Below are positions 51,802 to 61,293 of a stretch of DNA of 64,000 nucleotides, one piece after another. The translations under genes and the position numbers were made by a program. The stretch's first letter is position 1. Each line of letters starts with the position of its first letter. Source of the stretch: Symbiodinium natans (lineage: Eukaryota > Sar > Dinophyceae > Suessiales > Symbiodiniaceae); contig CAJNDS010000746.1 of assembly GCA_905221605.1 (NCBI GenBank), positions 307,961 to 371,960 of the forward strand. The letters run 5' to 3'. The notes under the pieces were generated by a model. It had not been told where the DNA came from, searched no databases, and saw nothing but the letters and a program-made list of their open reading frames with translations.

Positions 51802-52236
51802 GAAATGGTGGAATAGAGTGGGCTGTGCCCGCTTCCAAAACCGCATTTCTTGGCGGTACAAGTTGTAGAACGGCTCTGGATTCTGCACGAACACATCGAA
51901 GTCTAGTGCTTCAGGAACTCCACTCCCCGGTTGTCGTGAAAAGAGCCCTGAGGCCGATCGAAATGTTGGCAGCCCAGCGCTGCGACTTATCCCTGCTCCT
52001 GTCACCAGCAGGGCTCTCTCGCATTTGGAAAGATGCTCCATGAACACATCCATGCTGTGAACCTGTGAGTCATAGAAGAGGGATGGCCCGAAAGCATCGA
52101 TTTGCCGTGCGTTACTCCATGCAGTTGATTCTTTGCACTCGAACTGCATGCACTTGTCACTTGTACACTGCACTTGTCCAGTGGACGTGTATGGAACTGC
52201 ATGGCATTCAAGTGTGTGGAGTTGAATGCCATGCAC
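51802..52236 (-). pseudogene. sirtuin (Sir2-family) N-terminal fragment
   Basis: Sirtuins are NAD-dependent protein deacylases. The minus frame from 52236 carries, at residues 78-94 of the frame, V-T-G-A-G-I-S-R-S-A-G-L-P-T-F-R-S, the NAD-binding GAGxSxxxGIPDFRS signature (here LPTFRS, lacking the usual D), preceded by a helix-like EHLSKCERALL and followed by LFSRQPGSGVPEA. Downstream EPFYNLYRQEM and AQPTLFHHF (residues 137-145) match the family's AxPTxxHxF block. The HxxL catalytic His, zinc Cys pairs and second Rossmann half are absent: the frame leaves homology at about 51802 and meets a C-rich family M element. The first 55 residues derive from ATGCACTTG-like repeat sequence and are probably not genuine coding. 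Truncated, but the family call is strong. Confidence 0.85.
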
Positions 52237-52375
52237 TTGTGGTCAACTCTGTACACTTTTCATCGGCATTGAAGACAACGCCGAGCTCCAGTGGCTGGTC
52301 GCGGCACGCGCCTTCCCTCCAAAACGAGATCACTTTTTTCCCGGTCCGCTGCATGGCATTCACATTCCAGTCCCA

Positions 52376-52890
52376 CGAAATTTCCCAGGTTTTCGACGCC
52401 CCGGAATTTGAGTCCCACGATATTTGCGAGGTTTTCTTGCGAGGTTGGGTTTCGACATCCCGGAATTCGAGTCCCACGCTATTTGCGAGGTTTTCGAGGA
52501 ATTCGAGTCCCACGATATTTGCGATGGTTTCGACATCCCGGAATTCGAGTCCCACGATATTTGCGAGGTTCTCTTGTGAGGTTTTGGACGCACCGGAATT
52601 CAAGTCCCACGATATTTGCGAGGTTTTCGATGCCCCGGAATTCGAGTCCCACGATATTTGCGAGGGTTTCGACATCCCGGAATTCGAGTCCCATGATATT
52701 TGCGAGGTTTTCGAGGAATTCGAGTCCCACGATATTTGCGATGGTTTCGACATCCCAGAACTCGAGTCCCACGATACTTGCGAGGGTTTCGACATCCCGG
52801 AATTCGAGTCCCACGATATTTGCGAGGTTTTCCCGGAATTCGAGTCCCACGATATTTGCGAGGTTTTCAACGAGAAAGGACAAAAACATC
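52376..52890 (+). repeat. tandem array 1: 42-bp unit with GAATTC
   Basis: Unit GGAATTCGAGTCCCACGATA then TTTGCGAGGTTTTCGACATC, about 13 copies, some shortened by 6 bp. Copies are open in several frames on both strands, giving long but meaningless ORFs. Confidence 0.95.
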
Positions 52891-52894
52891 CCCG

Positions 52895-53078
52895 TGTCTT
52901 CACGCGCGCGGAAGTCCGTTACCATGTTATTTGCGGTGTTTTCAAGCGCCCAAATGTCCGTTACCATGCTATTTGCGGTGTTTTCATGCACCCAGATGTC
53001 CGTTACCATGCTATTTGCGGTGTTTTCAAGCGCCCAGATGTCCGTTACCATGCTATTTGCGGTGTTTTCATGCGCCCA
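52895..53078 (+). repeat. tandem array 2: 42-bp unit, sister of array 1
   Basis: Unit GTCCGTTACCATGCTATTTG then CGGTGTTTTC, four copies with alternating AAGCGCCC / ATGCACCC starts. ATTTGCG and TTTTC are shared with array 1, so the two 42-bp units are probably related. Confidence 0.95.
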
Positions 53079-53079
53079 G

Positions 53080-53470
53080 GGCGTCCGCGGCGTACTACGT
53101 CTTTACTACAAAAAGTCGACTTTCCAGCCACGGAAGCTCCGCGTGTCCGCGGCGTACTATGTGTGTACTACAAAAGTCGACTTTCCAGCCACGGAAGCTC
53201 CGGGGGCGTCCGTGTGTACTACAAAACTCGACTTTCCAGCCACGGAAGCTCCGGGTGTCCCGGGCGTACTACGTCTGTACTACAAAAGTCGACTTTCCAG
53301 CCACGGAAGCTCCGGGTGTCCGCGGCGTACTACGTCTGTACTACAAAAATCGACTTTCCAGCCACGGAAGCTCCGGGGGCGTCCGTGGCGTACTACATTT
53401 GTACGACAAAACTCGATTTTCCAGCCACGGAAATCCCCGGCGTACTACGTCTGTACTACACAAGTCGAAA
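53080..53470 (+). repeat. tandem array 3: about 61-bp unit
   Basis: Unit CGTACTACGTCTGTACTACA then AAAGTCGACTTTCCAGCCAC and GGAAGCTCCGGG; about seven copies with small length changes. Confidence 0.95.
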
Positions 53471-53479
53471 AAAACACGC

Positions 53480-53975
53480 AACAACACTACGGTTTTAGCA
53501 CCGCGACCACGCGAAAACCCGCAGAGGGGTTACGTTTGCATGTCAAGAAACGCAAAAACACGACGGTTTTGGCACCGCGCCAACGCCGAAACCCGCAGAG
53601 GGGTTACGTTTGCATGTCAGGAAACGCAAAAACACGACGGTTTTGGCACTGCGCCAACGCCGAAACCCGCAGAGGGTGTCCGCGCGCGCGAAAAAAAAGT
53701 ACCAAACACGACGGTTTTAGCACCGCGACCCGGCGATCAGCCGCAGAGGGTTGTCCGCGCAAATCAAGAAACGTAAAAAAAACGACGGTTTTAGCACCGC
53801 GACCACGATGAAACCCGCAGAGGGTTGTCCGCGCACAGAAAGAAACGTAAAAAAAACGACGGTTTTAGCACCGCGACCACGCCGAAACCCGCAGAGGGTT
53901 GTCCGCGCAAATCAAGAAACGTAAAAAAAAACGACGGTTTTAGCACCGCGACCATGCCGAAAGCCGCAGAGGGTT
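53480..53975 (+). repeat. tandem array 4: about 70-bp unit
   Basis: Unit AACGACGGTTTTAGCACCGC then CCACGCCGAAACCCGCAGAG and GGTTGTCCGCGC; about eight copies. Confidence 0.95.
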
Positions 53976-54112
53976 GCAATCCCGATTGGCGATGTCAACC
54001 CAGCCCGCCGCCTTAGAGAAAGTAATTTTAATTAGAAAGAGTAATTTTAATTTAGAAATCTAGGACTGGGTACGAAGGTCTACTAAATAAATTCTACGTA
54101 AATCTCGCACTT

Positions 54113-54488
54113 TCTATTCACTTCAATTTCACTCTATGCAATTCACTCTATGCACTTCACTCTATGCAATTCACTCTATGCAATTCACTCTACGCACTTC
54201 ACTCTATGCACTTCACTCTATGCACTTCACTCTATGCACTTGACTCTATGCACTTGACTCTATGCACTTCACTCTATGCACTTGACTCTATGCACTTCAT
54301 TCTATGCACTTGACTCTATGCACTTGACTCTATGCACTTCACTCTATGCACTTCACACTATGCACTTGACTCTATGCACTTCACACTATGCACTTCCCTC
54401 TATGCACTTCACTCTACGCGCTTCACTCTATGCACTTCACTCTATGCACTTAACTCTATATGCACTTGACTCTATGTACTTCACTCTA
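54113..54488 (+). repeat. tandem array 5: 14-bp unit TTCACTCTATGCAC
   Basis: About 26 copies, with TTGACTCTATGCAC alternating. ATGCACTTG-like words also lie at 52130-52260 on the other side of arrays 1-4. Confidence 0.95.
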
Positions 54489-54799
54489 TGTTGTTGGGTC
54501 AGAGGGCTCCGCACGGAAGAACCCTTCGCGATGCTTTCGGGAAAAACACACACACATTAAATAAACAAATAGGGGCTAAGTTGGGGAGCGGGTAGTTCCA
54601 GGGCCCTATACTTGCGCCATTTTGGGACCCCTTTATACCCCTCTCACCTACGTTGTACTACTGGTAACCCAACTTAGCACCCTCAACCCTCAACCCTAAA
54701 CCCTACTTCTGCTCCTCAGTGCTCTCCAACGAGACTCTAAGACCTTTCGAGGGAGCCCCTGGTTTCAGGGCCCTGAGAACAGGGTTTAGGGCTTAGGGC

Positions 54800-54866
54800 T
54801 TAGGGTTTAGGTTTAGGGTTTAGGGTTTAGGGTTTAGGGTTTAGGGTTTAGGGTTTAGGGTTTGGG
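54800..54866 (+). repeat. TTTAGGG array, 9 copies
   Basis: Clean tract with TTAGGG at the left. Confidence 0.95.
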
Positions 54867-55205
54867 GCGACTTGAAGCCTGAGTTACAGTACCTCTTAAC
54901 TCGAACTTCCTCTATGAACCTACGAATAGAACCCAGGGTCACCCACCCTACTTCACGTCGGCAGCCAAAACCCTCGAAAGTCTATGCCCGACATTCTAAG
55001 CCCACAAATCCCACATTTCCGATAAGCCCTAAAAGAGCTCGAAGCCCTTGTCTTCAGAACCCTGGGCCCTGCAAGGCCTAAACCATTTAAGACCCGAACC
55101 CCGTAAAACCTCCAACAACCTAAAACACAATCTAACACACTAGAAGCCCTTATTGAAACCCCTACGATACACCCTGAGCCTCCCCCCTACTTCATAGCCA
55201 ATCCC

Positions 55206-55550
55206 TAAACCCTAAACCCTAAACCCCAAACCCCAAACCCTAAACCCTAAACCCTAAACCCTAAACCCTAAACCCTAAACCCTAAACCCTAAACCCTAAA
55301 CCCTAAACCACATCCTAGAGGCCCCAAGACCCCATCCTGGGCTTGCGGCTGGAAGTCCCTAAGGGAAGAAGCCAGCACCGCCAGCTTGGCAAGTGCCTGG
55401 CGCACCATCAAACAAGGGATATGCCTGAATTAAGACCCTAAACCCTAAACCCTAAACCCTAAACCCTAAACCCTAAACCCTAAACCCTGAACCCTAAACC
55501 CTAAACCCTAAACCCTAAACCCTAAACCCTAAACCCTAAACCCTAACCCT
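55206..55550 (-). repeat. two CCCTAAA arrays around a GC-rich island
   Basis: 55206-55309 (14 units) and 55435-55550 (16 units). The island 55312-55430 has minus frame LMVRQALAKLAVLASSLR then DFQPQAQDGVLGPLG, a good coding-scrap candidate. Confidence 0.9.
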
Positions 55551-55589
55551 ATAAGGGGCTCTGGAAGACCTGGGTGTAGGAAGCTCAAT

Positions 55590-55697
55590 ATAGGGCCGTG
55601 GATAGTTAGAACAGGGTCGTGGGGATGTTATAGCAAATAATTACAAAAGGGGGCCATAAGGGAATACTATGAGTATGTATTCCGACCCCTAGATTAG
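55590..55697. mobile_element. family I MITE
   Basis: AGGGCCGTGGATAGTTAGAA to GTATTCCGACCCCTAGATTA; interior CAAATAATTACAAAAGGGGG. Confidence 0.55.
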
Positions 55698-55818
55698 GTG
55701 AGCACTTTGCCTCCCTGTCAGACTCTGAAAGTTGCTGCTCCAGGGTGTCAAACCACCCGGCAAGCTTGCTTTCCTTGTGATTTTGAGGTCAGGCAGCCTT
55801 TATATACATACATAACAT

Positions 55819-55996
55819 AAATATAAATATAAATATAAATATAAATATAAATATAAATATAAATATAAATATAAATATAAATATAAATATAAATATAAAT
55901 ATAAATATAAATATAAATATAAATATATATAGATTTAGATATAAATACATATAAATACACATATGAATACTTAGATAATATATATATATATATATA
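55819..55996. repeat. ATAAAT hexamer microsatellite then TA run
   Basis: About 17 ATAAAT units (55819-55922), degenerate to 55975, then (TA)10. Strongly A+T rich; unwinding-prone. Confidence 0.95.
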
Positions 55997-56340
55997 TACA
56001 CGTCATTCCTGGTTACTGCAGGAAGGGCTTTGGTGTAGATTTTGGCGGAAAAGACCTCCGCCACCCTAGAATTGGGGCCTGTGCGGCTTTTGCAGTATGG
56101 GGTTTACGGCCTTCCGTTCCCTAGGGATAAATGGCGAGTCCTTGTGTCTTAAAAGGGTTCCTATTGTACAAGAACTGTCTAGAGGACCCTAAACCCTAAA
56201 CCCTAAACCCTCAACCCTAAACCCCAAAAAAGCCCTATGTAAAGCGGCGTGCGCAGAGGCCGTCCCCAGCGTCAGGCGTGAGACATTAATTAACCTCAAC
56301 CCCCGAAACCAATTGAAGGTTACCTTCTCCGCACCGAAGT

Positions 56341-56453
56341 CTTGGTAGCCGAGCAACCATAGTACAATAAGGGCGCCCTTCTTTGGGCTTGGTTGCTTTA
56401 TAAGGCAACGGTGCACAAACAAAAAGGGAAAAGGGTACCACAGGGCTACCAAG
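56341..56453. mobile_element. family C MITE, complete
   Basis: CTTGGTAGCCGAGCAACC and GGTACCACAGGGCTACCAAG; 113 bp. Confidence 0.85.
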
Positions 56454-56459
56454 TATTGA

Positions 56460-56580
56460 AAGTTACCTACTGGGATGTTCACCCTTATACTAACAGTCCT
56501 TAATAGGGATTAAAGGACCCCTACTATGATCGCTACTACGGACTGTTAGTTTTTGGGGGGAACATCCCAAGTTACCTACT
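56460..56580. mobile_element. family E MITE with exact 12-bp flanking duplication
   Basis: Element 56472-56568 (GGGATGTTCACCCTTATACT to GGGGGGAACATCCC). AAGTTACCTACT is found immediately on both sides (56460-56471 and 56569-56580). If the true terminus is TTGGGATG, as in other copies, the duplication is 8 bp plus chance matches. Confidence 0.85.
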
Positions 56581-56954
56581 CAGTACCTAAGTTCAAAGAT
56601 CTGGATCATAGAGGCTGGTGCCTCGCCACTGCAGCATGTGAGCTCCTTGGACCAGCGCAAGAAGCCTGGCGTGCTGTGCCCCCGCCCACCCCCCTTGGGG
56701 CTTTTAGGGCTTCTAGGGTCTATATAGGGTTTAGGGTGGGCTTATAAGGCTTCTAGGCGCAAAGCTGTAGAGATTTGGGGTTTCGGGATATCAGGGACCC
56801 GAATATAGACCCCAAACAGCAGGACTCCCTAACCCTAAACCCTAAAAACCCTAAACCCCAAATCATCAGGACCCAAGAAAGTCCCGTTTTTTTGCGAAAC
56901 CCCCCATTTGGGGTCTAGGGCGTGTGGAGATCGCCTCGGGTGAGCTCAGCTTGT

Positions 56955-57023
56955 AGGGTTTAGGGTTTAGGGTTTAGGGTTTAGGGTTTAGGGTTTAGGG
57001 TTTAGGGTTTAGGGTTTAGGGTT
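56955..57023 (+). repeat. TTTAGGG array, 10 copies
   Basis: Perfect. Confidence 0.96.
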
Positions 57024-57025
57024 AA

Positions 57026-57166
57026 CTGCAGTTGTGTTTGTGGCAACGACTTTCAACGACTACTTAACTCTCCAATAACCAGAGAAAAAACAGTTACTGC
57101 AGTTGTGGTTGTGTCAACGGATTTCAACGACTCCTTACTTCTCCAATCACAAGAGAATAAAGCAAA
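57026..57166. repeat. 70-bp tandem duplication at a family H element
   Basis: ACTGCAGTTGTGTTTGTG, then TTTCAACGACT and CTCCAATAACCAGAGAA, repeated once with about ten changes; joins family H sequence (57130-57230). Confidence 0.8.
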
Positions 57167-57245
57167 GTTAAACTTCATAATTTATACTAAATAACTGGGA
57201 CCCAGATAAGGAAGCCCAAAAGGTTCGGTGGCTAGCTGAGAATAT

Positions 57246-57349
57246 CTTAGTTGTCCAGTAACCTGGCGGAACTAAAGGTTAACCTTTGGGATTATAAGGG
57301 GATTATACTACCCCCCAAAAAGGTTAAAGGCTACCTACTCTGCTACTAG
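57246..57349. mobile_element. family K MITE
   Basis: CTTAGTTGTCCAGTAACC to AAGGCTACCTACTCTGCTAC; interior AAAGGTTAAAGG. Confidence 0.65.
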
Positions 57350-57475
57350 GATACTAGGGATTTTGGTGGCATTCTCGGTTTGTCCATTCGAGGAGTAGGG
57401 GGGTGGTTTGGCATTTAAGCTCGGAAGCCAGAAGCCCAAAGACCCACCCAGGAGCTCCTGGACTAAGAAAGATGA

Positions 57476-57591
57476 CTAGGCTGCCCAGTAACCTAGGCTT
57501 AAAAAGGGTGCCCTTTTTTTTGCTTAAAGGGGTTTATAAGGGAACCCAAACACCCCAAAAAAGGGAATAAGGGTACTACTGGGCATCCTAG
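57476..57591. mobile_element. family D MITE
   Basis: CTAGGCTGCCCAGTAACCTA to GTACTACTGGGCATCCTAG. Related to family C, with an added CTAGG end. Confidence 0.8.
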
Positions 57592-57881
57592 ATTAAAGGA
57601 CTCAGGGTTTGGGGTTTAGGGTTTAGGGCTTGTGGGGTTTAGGGTTTGGGGTTTCGGGTTTAGGGCTTGTAGGGCTTAGGGTTTAGGGATTAGGGTTTGT
57701 GGGGTTTGGGGCAGGGGCCTGCTACACGAGTGAACAGACGCAAAGTTTCAAGAAGGAAGTAATAGCCCGGCTTCAACAAGCTTGCCCATCCTCTCGTTCC
57801 TTCCCTGTGATGGCACCATTGCCGCCAAATACCAAGCAAACAAGGAATGACCCTAAACCTTAACACTACAAACCCTAGACC

Positions 57882-57968
57882 CGAACCCTAAACCCTAAAC
57901 CCTAAACCCTAAACCCTAAACCCTAAACCCTAAACCCTAAACCCTAAACCCTAAACCTTAAACCCTGA
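57882..57968 (-). repeat. CCCTAAA array, 12 copies
   Basis: Clean. Confidence 0.96.
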
Positions 57969-57999
57969 CCCACCACCTAAACCCGCCAAGTGCCGCCTC

Positions 58000-58062
58000 A
58001 TTAGGTACCCTTGAGGCCCTTGTCAAGGGGTGTGCAGCAAGTCCCAGGGCAACAGTGTGCAG
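58000..58062 (+). other. GC-rich island, possible coding scrap
   Basis: Plus frame SAASLGTLEALVKGCAAS then PRATVCRVQ. Confidence 0.25.
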
Positions 58063-58139
58063 AGTTCAGGGTTTAAGCTTTAGGGTTCAGGGTGGGGAGT
58101 TTAGGGGTTTCAAAACTTAAGGGTTCAGGGGGTTTAGGG

Positions 58140-58356
58140 GTTAAGGGTCTTCTTGCCGTTCTTGTCGCGATGCTGCTTGATCCATCGACCGTGTGGTGGT
58201 TCCTTTCATTGGCTGTCAAAGAAGTACCAGTACATCGAGTCGTTGTTCCACTTCCACTGGTAGAACTTGTCCTTGAACTGGAAGACGGCGTAGGAGTTCC
58301 TTGTGCTGTCCTTCCTGAGCCTTTCACGCAGGGGGCCTTTTGCCTTCTCCTCTGGT
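58140..58356 (-). pseudogene. aromatic-rich coding fragment with in-frame TGA
   Basis: A minus frame, open from the telomere-tract edge at 58356 to a TGA at 58208-58206, encodes about 47 residues including RERLRKDSTRNSYAVFQ and FKDKFYQWKWNNDSMYWYFF. By my count about 39 of 46 codons end in G or C, which chance frames in this window do not show, and Trp/Tyr/Phe density is high. After the TGA the same frame continues KEPPHGRWIKQHRDKNGKK for about 20 codons, so either the stop is a mutation or the true protein splices here. Longer overlapping frames on both strands (58073-58367) are low-complexity and are likely shadows. No family identified with confidence; the YAVFQFKDKFY stretch faintly recalls ribosomal protein L21 starts. 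Confidence 0.45.
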
Positions 58357-58412
58357 TTAGGGTTTAGGGTTTAGGGATCCAAACCCCCGAATGCCTAAGC
58401 TGGGTTTTTTCG

Positions 58413-58492
58413 GGAATACGACCCAAGGGCCCAAAAACCCGTTTAAGGAGGTTAGGGACCATATCAAGGGCCCACAGAACTAATCTTAGATT
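58413..58492. mobile_element. family B MITE right half
   Basis: AAGGAGGTTAGGGACCATAT and AAGGGCCCACAGAACTA only; left half replaced by unrelated sequence after a TTTAGGG tract. Confidence 0.5.
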
Positions 58493-58726
58493 TAGGGATC
58501 AGGGTCTAGCGTTAAGGGTTTCGGGTTTGAGGTTTAGGCTTTGACTTTGGGGGTTCGGGCTTGTATTCAGTTAGCAGTCATATATGGTACCCAATCTATT
58601 CTGATCCAAGATCCTCGGCAGGAACCTAGCCTAGGAATACACAGGGTGCCCTGTTTGGCTTTAAAGGGGCCTATGAGCGACCCTAAGAAGCCCTAAAGAA
58701 GGGAATAAGGGCCACTCTGGCTACCC

Positions 58727-58815
58727 TAAACCCTAAACCCTAAACCCTAAACCCTAAACCCTAAACCCTAAACCCTAAACCCTAAACCCAAGGAACCCTA
58801 AACCCTAAACCCTAG
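58727..58815 (-). repeat. CCCTAAA array
   Basis: About nine units then CCAAGGAACCCTAAACC. Confidence 0.95.
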
Positions 58816-58917
58816 GAACGCAGTATACCGGATCCCAAGTCAACTCGCCAGCGGCGCTCCAGGCATTGGTCGCAGCCACGCCCGCCAGCATATGCCTGGA
58901 CAGCCAAGGTGGCTGGA
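58815..58917 (+). other. GC-rich island, possible coding scrap
   Basis: Plus frame GTQYTGSQVNSPAALQAL then VAATPASICLDSQGGWRL, about 36 codons up to a TTTAGGG tract. Confidence 0.35.
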
Positions 58918-58919
58918 GG

Positions 58920-59060
58920 CTTTAGGGTTTAGGGTTTGGGGTTTGGGGTTTAGGGTTTGGGGTTTAGGGTTTGGGTTTTGGGTTTGGGTTTGGGGTTTCG
59001 GGTTTGGGGTTTGGAGTTTGGGGTTTGGGGTTTGGGGTTTGGGGGTTGGGGGTTTAAGGT
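58920..59060 (+). repeat. TTTAGGG/TTTGGGG/TTTTGGG tract
   Basis: About 19 units, mostly TTTGGGG. Confidence 0.93.
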
Positions 59061-59061
59061 T

Positions 59062-59172
59062 AGTTGATGGTCCCTTAGTATGGGTTCTGAAAAGGGGAAC
59101 CCCTTGTCTACCCTCTACGACCCAAGGGCCCCTCCTGGAACCCTATAAGGGCCCATATGACTACCCTGAGAT
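59062..59172. mobile_element. family B MITE
   Basis: GATGGTCCCTTAGTATGG to AAGGGCCCATATGACTACCC; centre shortened. Confidence 0.6.
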
Positions 59173-59175
59173 GAA

Positions 59176-59414
59176 GGGATTAGGGTTTAGGGTTTAGGGT
59201 TTAGGGTTTAGGGTTTAGGGTTTAGGGTTAAGGGTTAAGGGTTCGGGTTTAAGGTTTGGGGTTTTAGGGATTCGGGCTCCGAGTTGAGGCTTGAAGATTT
59301 AAGGCCTACGTACCTAAGGCTCCAAGGAGCCTAAACCCTAAACCCTAAACCCTGAACCCTGAACCCTGAACCCTAAACCCTAAACCCTAAACCCTAAACC
59401 CTAAACCCTAAACC
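59176..59414. repeat. TTTAGGG then, after 100 bp, CCCTAAA
   Basis: 59176-59230 plus orientation, 59334-59414 minus orientation with CCCTGAA x3. Confidence 0.92.
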
Positions 59415-59459
59415 CCTCCCTTGGCATGGTGGGTTCTAGGGTCTCAATAAATCCTAAAC

Positions 59460-59580
59460 TTGGGATGTTCCCCCTTATACTAACATTCCTTAACCCTAAA
59501 CCCTAAACCCCAATGATAACTGTGCTTATAACCGTACTTCTAGCCAAATTAGGCGTAACTTAGGTTCTGAAGCAGATGGT
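59460..59580. mobile_element. half family E joined to part of family G by a telomere tract
   Basis: TTGGGATGTTCCCCCTTATA and ACTAACATTCCTTAA (family E left half) run into CCCTAAA x3 (59491-59512), after which GATAACTGTGCTTATAACCG and TACTTCTAGCC (family G interior) follows. Confidence 0.7.
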
Positions 59581-59605
59581 AGTTTTGGGGTTGTGGGTTA
59601 TTCCC

Positions 59606-59686
59606 TAAACCCTAAACCCTAAACCCTAAACCCTAAATCCTAAACCCTAAACCCTAAACCCTAAACCCTAAACCCTAAACCCTAAA
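59606..59686 (-). repeat. CCCTAAA array, 12 copies
   Basis: One CCCTAAAT unit. Confidence 0.95.
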
Positions 59687-59919
59687 AGGTTTTGTGGCGG
59701 TTTTGGAAAGGCTGGGCATCCTGGGGTTGCTTTCATCCTCTACGCCTTCTACCTGGAGGTTCAGGGTACTTGGTAGCCAATTATGACTTTACTTACAACC
59801 CACTTGAATTTCCCCCCCCCCCCCCCCCCCCCACCCGCAAAAAAAAAGGGGAATTAGGGTTTAGGGTTTAGGGTTTAGGGTTTAGGGTTTTTGGTTCTAA
59901 AGGGGCTTCGGGTATTATA

Positions 59920-60028
59920 GGGGCCTGAATAATAATTAGAATAGGGTTTTGGGGGGTTTATCCCAGTATAATTACAAAGGGACCAGAAGGGAACGTAATT
60001 CGTAATTCTTCCGTCCCCTATATTATAT
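59920..60028. mobile_element. family I MITE
   Basis: GGGGCCTGAATAATAATTAG and CTTCCGTCCCCTATATTAT; interior GGGTTTTGGGGGG. Confidence 0.65.
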
Positions 60029-60032
60029 TTGC

Positions 60033-60317
60033 TTAAAGAACCCCCCCCAAAAAAAAAAAAAGAGAGAGAGAGAGAGAGATCACAATCCAGATCACAATCC
60101 AGAACTCATCGTGGCAGTGGCGGCAGACTGCGCTCCTAGGACTTTTCCACTCGGAGCACTCCTTGTGGAAGGGGCACTGTACCGCCTCAGGAGCGGCTTT
60201 GTGCATTCTGGGTGGCGCCGGCATTCTGGCCACGAATCGTGCCGAACGCCCGCGAGACGAGTCTAACCCAGACGATGCAGCTTGTCTGCTCCTGCACCAG
60301 CCAGAAGACAAGGCCAA
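60033..60317 (-). other. Cys/His-rich open frame, possible zinc-binding scrap
   Basis: The minus frame contains CPFHKECSEWKSPRSAVCRH then CHDEFW: C-x2-H-x3-C followed by C-x2-C-H, a spacing that could coordinate zinc. The neighbouring frame (60490-60263) and a plus frame (60163-60369) compete. A GA-repeat (60061-60079) adjoins. Confidence 0.3.
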
Positions 60318-60733
60318 TGTCCTGGCGATTGATCTCGCAGATCAAGAAATGACGACCATGCAGAATTAGGGCCAGGCTGGGACGGAGAACTTCGAAGTTT
60401 GAACGATGTGTTCCTCATGCAACTTCCGAAAAGACACCCTGGCAAAGGAAAAGCAACAACATTTTCCGAACACATGCCCAGGACTTTCACCTAAAACCCA
60501 CCCGACCAACAAACAAGCCCACAATGCCGCATCAATCCCGCAAGAAACAACAACAATTCCCAATGTGCCGCAGAAATAACAAGCCAAGATGCCCCCCAAA
60601 GCCCGCCAAAGAGATCCCCAAAGGCTCCCCAAACGGTTTAGGCTTAGGGCAATGCCCCAAAATCACGCCCCAAATCCGCCCAACACTTGCGCCCAAACCC
60701 GTCCCAAAACCAGCTCAAGCTCCGGACACGCTA

Positions 60734-60990
60734 CCCTAAACCCAAACCCTAAACCCTGCCCTAAACCCTAAACCCTAAACCCTGAAACCTAAACTCTAAA
60801 CCCTGAACCCTGAACCCTGAACCCTGAACCCTAAACCCTAAACCCTAAACCCAAACCCTAAACCCAAAACCCCAAACCCCAAACCCTAAACCCCAAGCTC
60901 CAAACCCTAAACCCTAAACCCAAACCCTAAACCCTAAACCCCAAACCCCAAACCCTAAACCCTAAACCCTAAGCCCTAAGCCCTAAACCC
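60734..60990 (-). repeat. CCCTAAA/CCCTGAA/CCCCAAA tract, about 36 units
   Basis: Blocks of variants are interleaved; preceded by a strand-skewed C/A-rich stretch (60550-60730). Confidence 0.94.
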
Positions 60991-61217
60991 TGCACCCCCA
61001 AACGGACTCAGAGTGTCCTAGCGACTCAGGCCACGGCTGCATGGCGGAGGCCTCCATCTGCCTTAGACTAACGAAGGGTTTAAGGTTTAGGGTTTAGGGT
61101 TTAGGGTTTAGGGTTTGGGGTTTAGGGTTCCACTCAGGCTCCTGGTCACCTGTCCAGCTCCAACGGTTTAGGGTGTAAGGTTCGGGTGCCAAAACAGGAC
61201 TCAACTCGAAGCCTATA

Positions 61218-61272
61218 AACCCTAAACCCTAAACCCTAAACCCTAAACCCTAAACCCTAAACCCTAAACCCT
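61218..61272 (-). repeat. CCCTAAA array, 8 copies
   Basis: Perfect. Confidence 0.95.
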
Positions 61273-61293
61273 TGAAGGTCTATAAGGTTCTTT

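Noticed and set aside
52065-53811. Open frames of 358-506 codons on the plus strand
   Set aside because: They run through tandem arrays whose units lack stops in several frames, and they change the apparent peptide frame within the array; no domain is seen.
54276-54560. 94-codon frame rich in His/Leu/Tyr
   Set aside because: Translation of the 14-bp array (unit times three is 42 bp), no complex sequence.
55748-56064. Ile/Tyr or Phe/Ile repeat proteins
   Set aside because: Translation of the ATAAAT microsatellite.
58073-58367. Val/Leu-rich plus frame and Ser/Thr-rich minus frame
   Set aside because: Both overlap the GC3-rich minus frame, which has the better codon pattern and residue mix.
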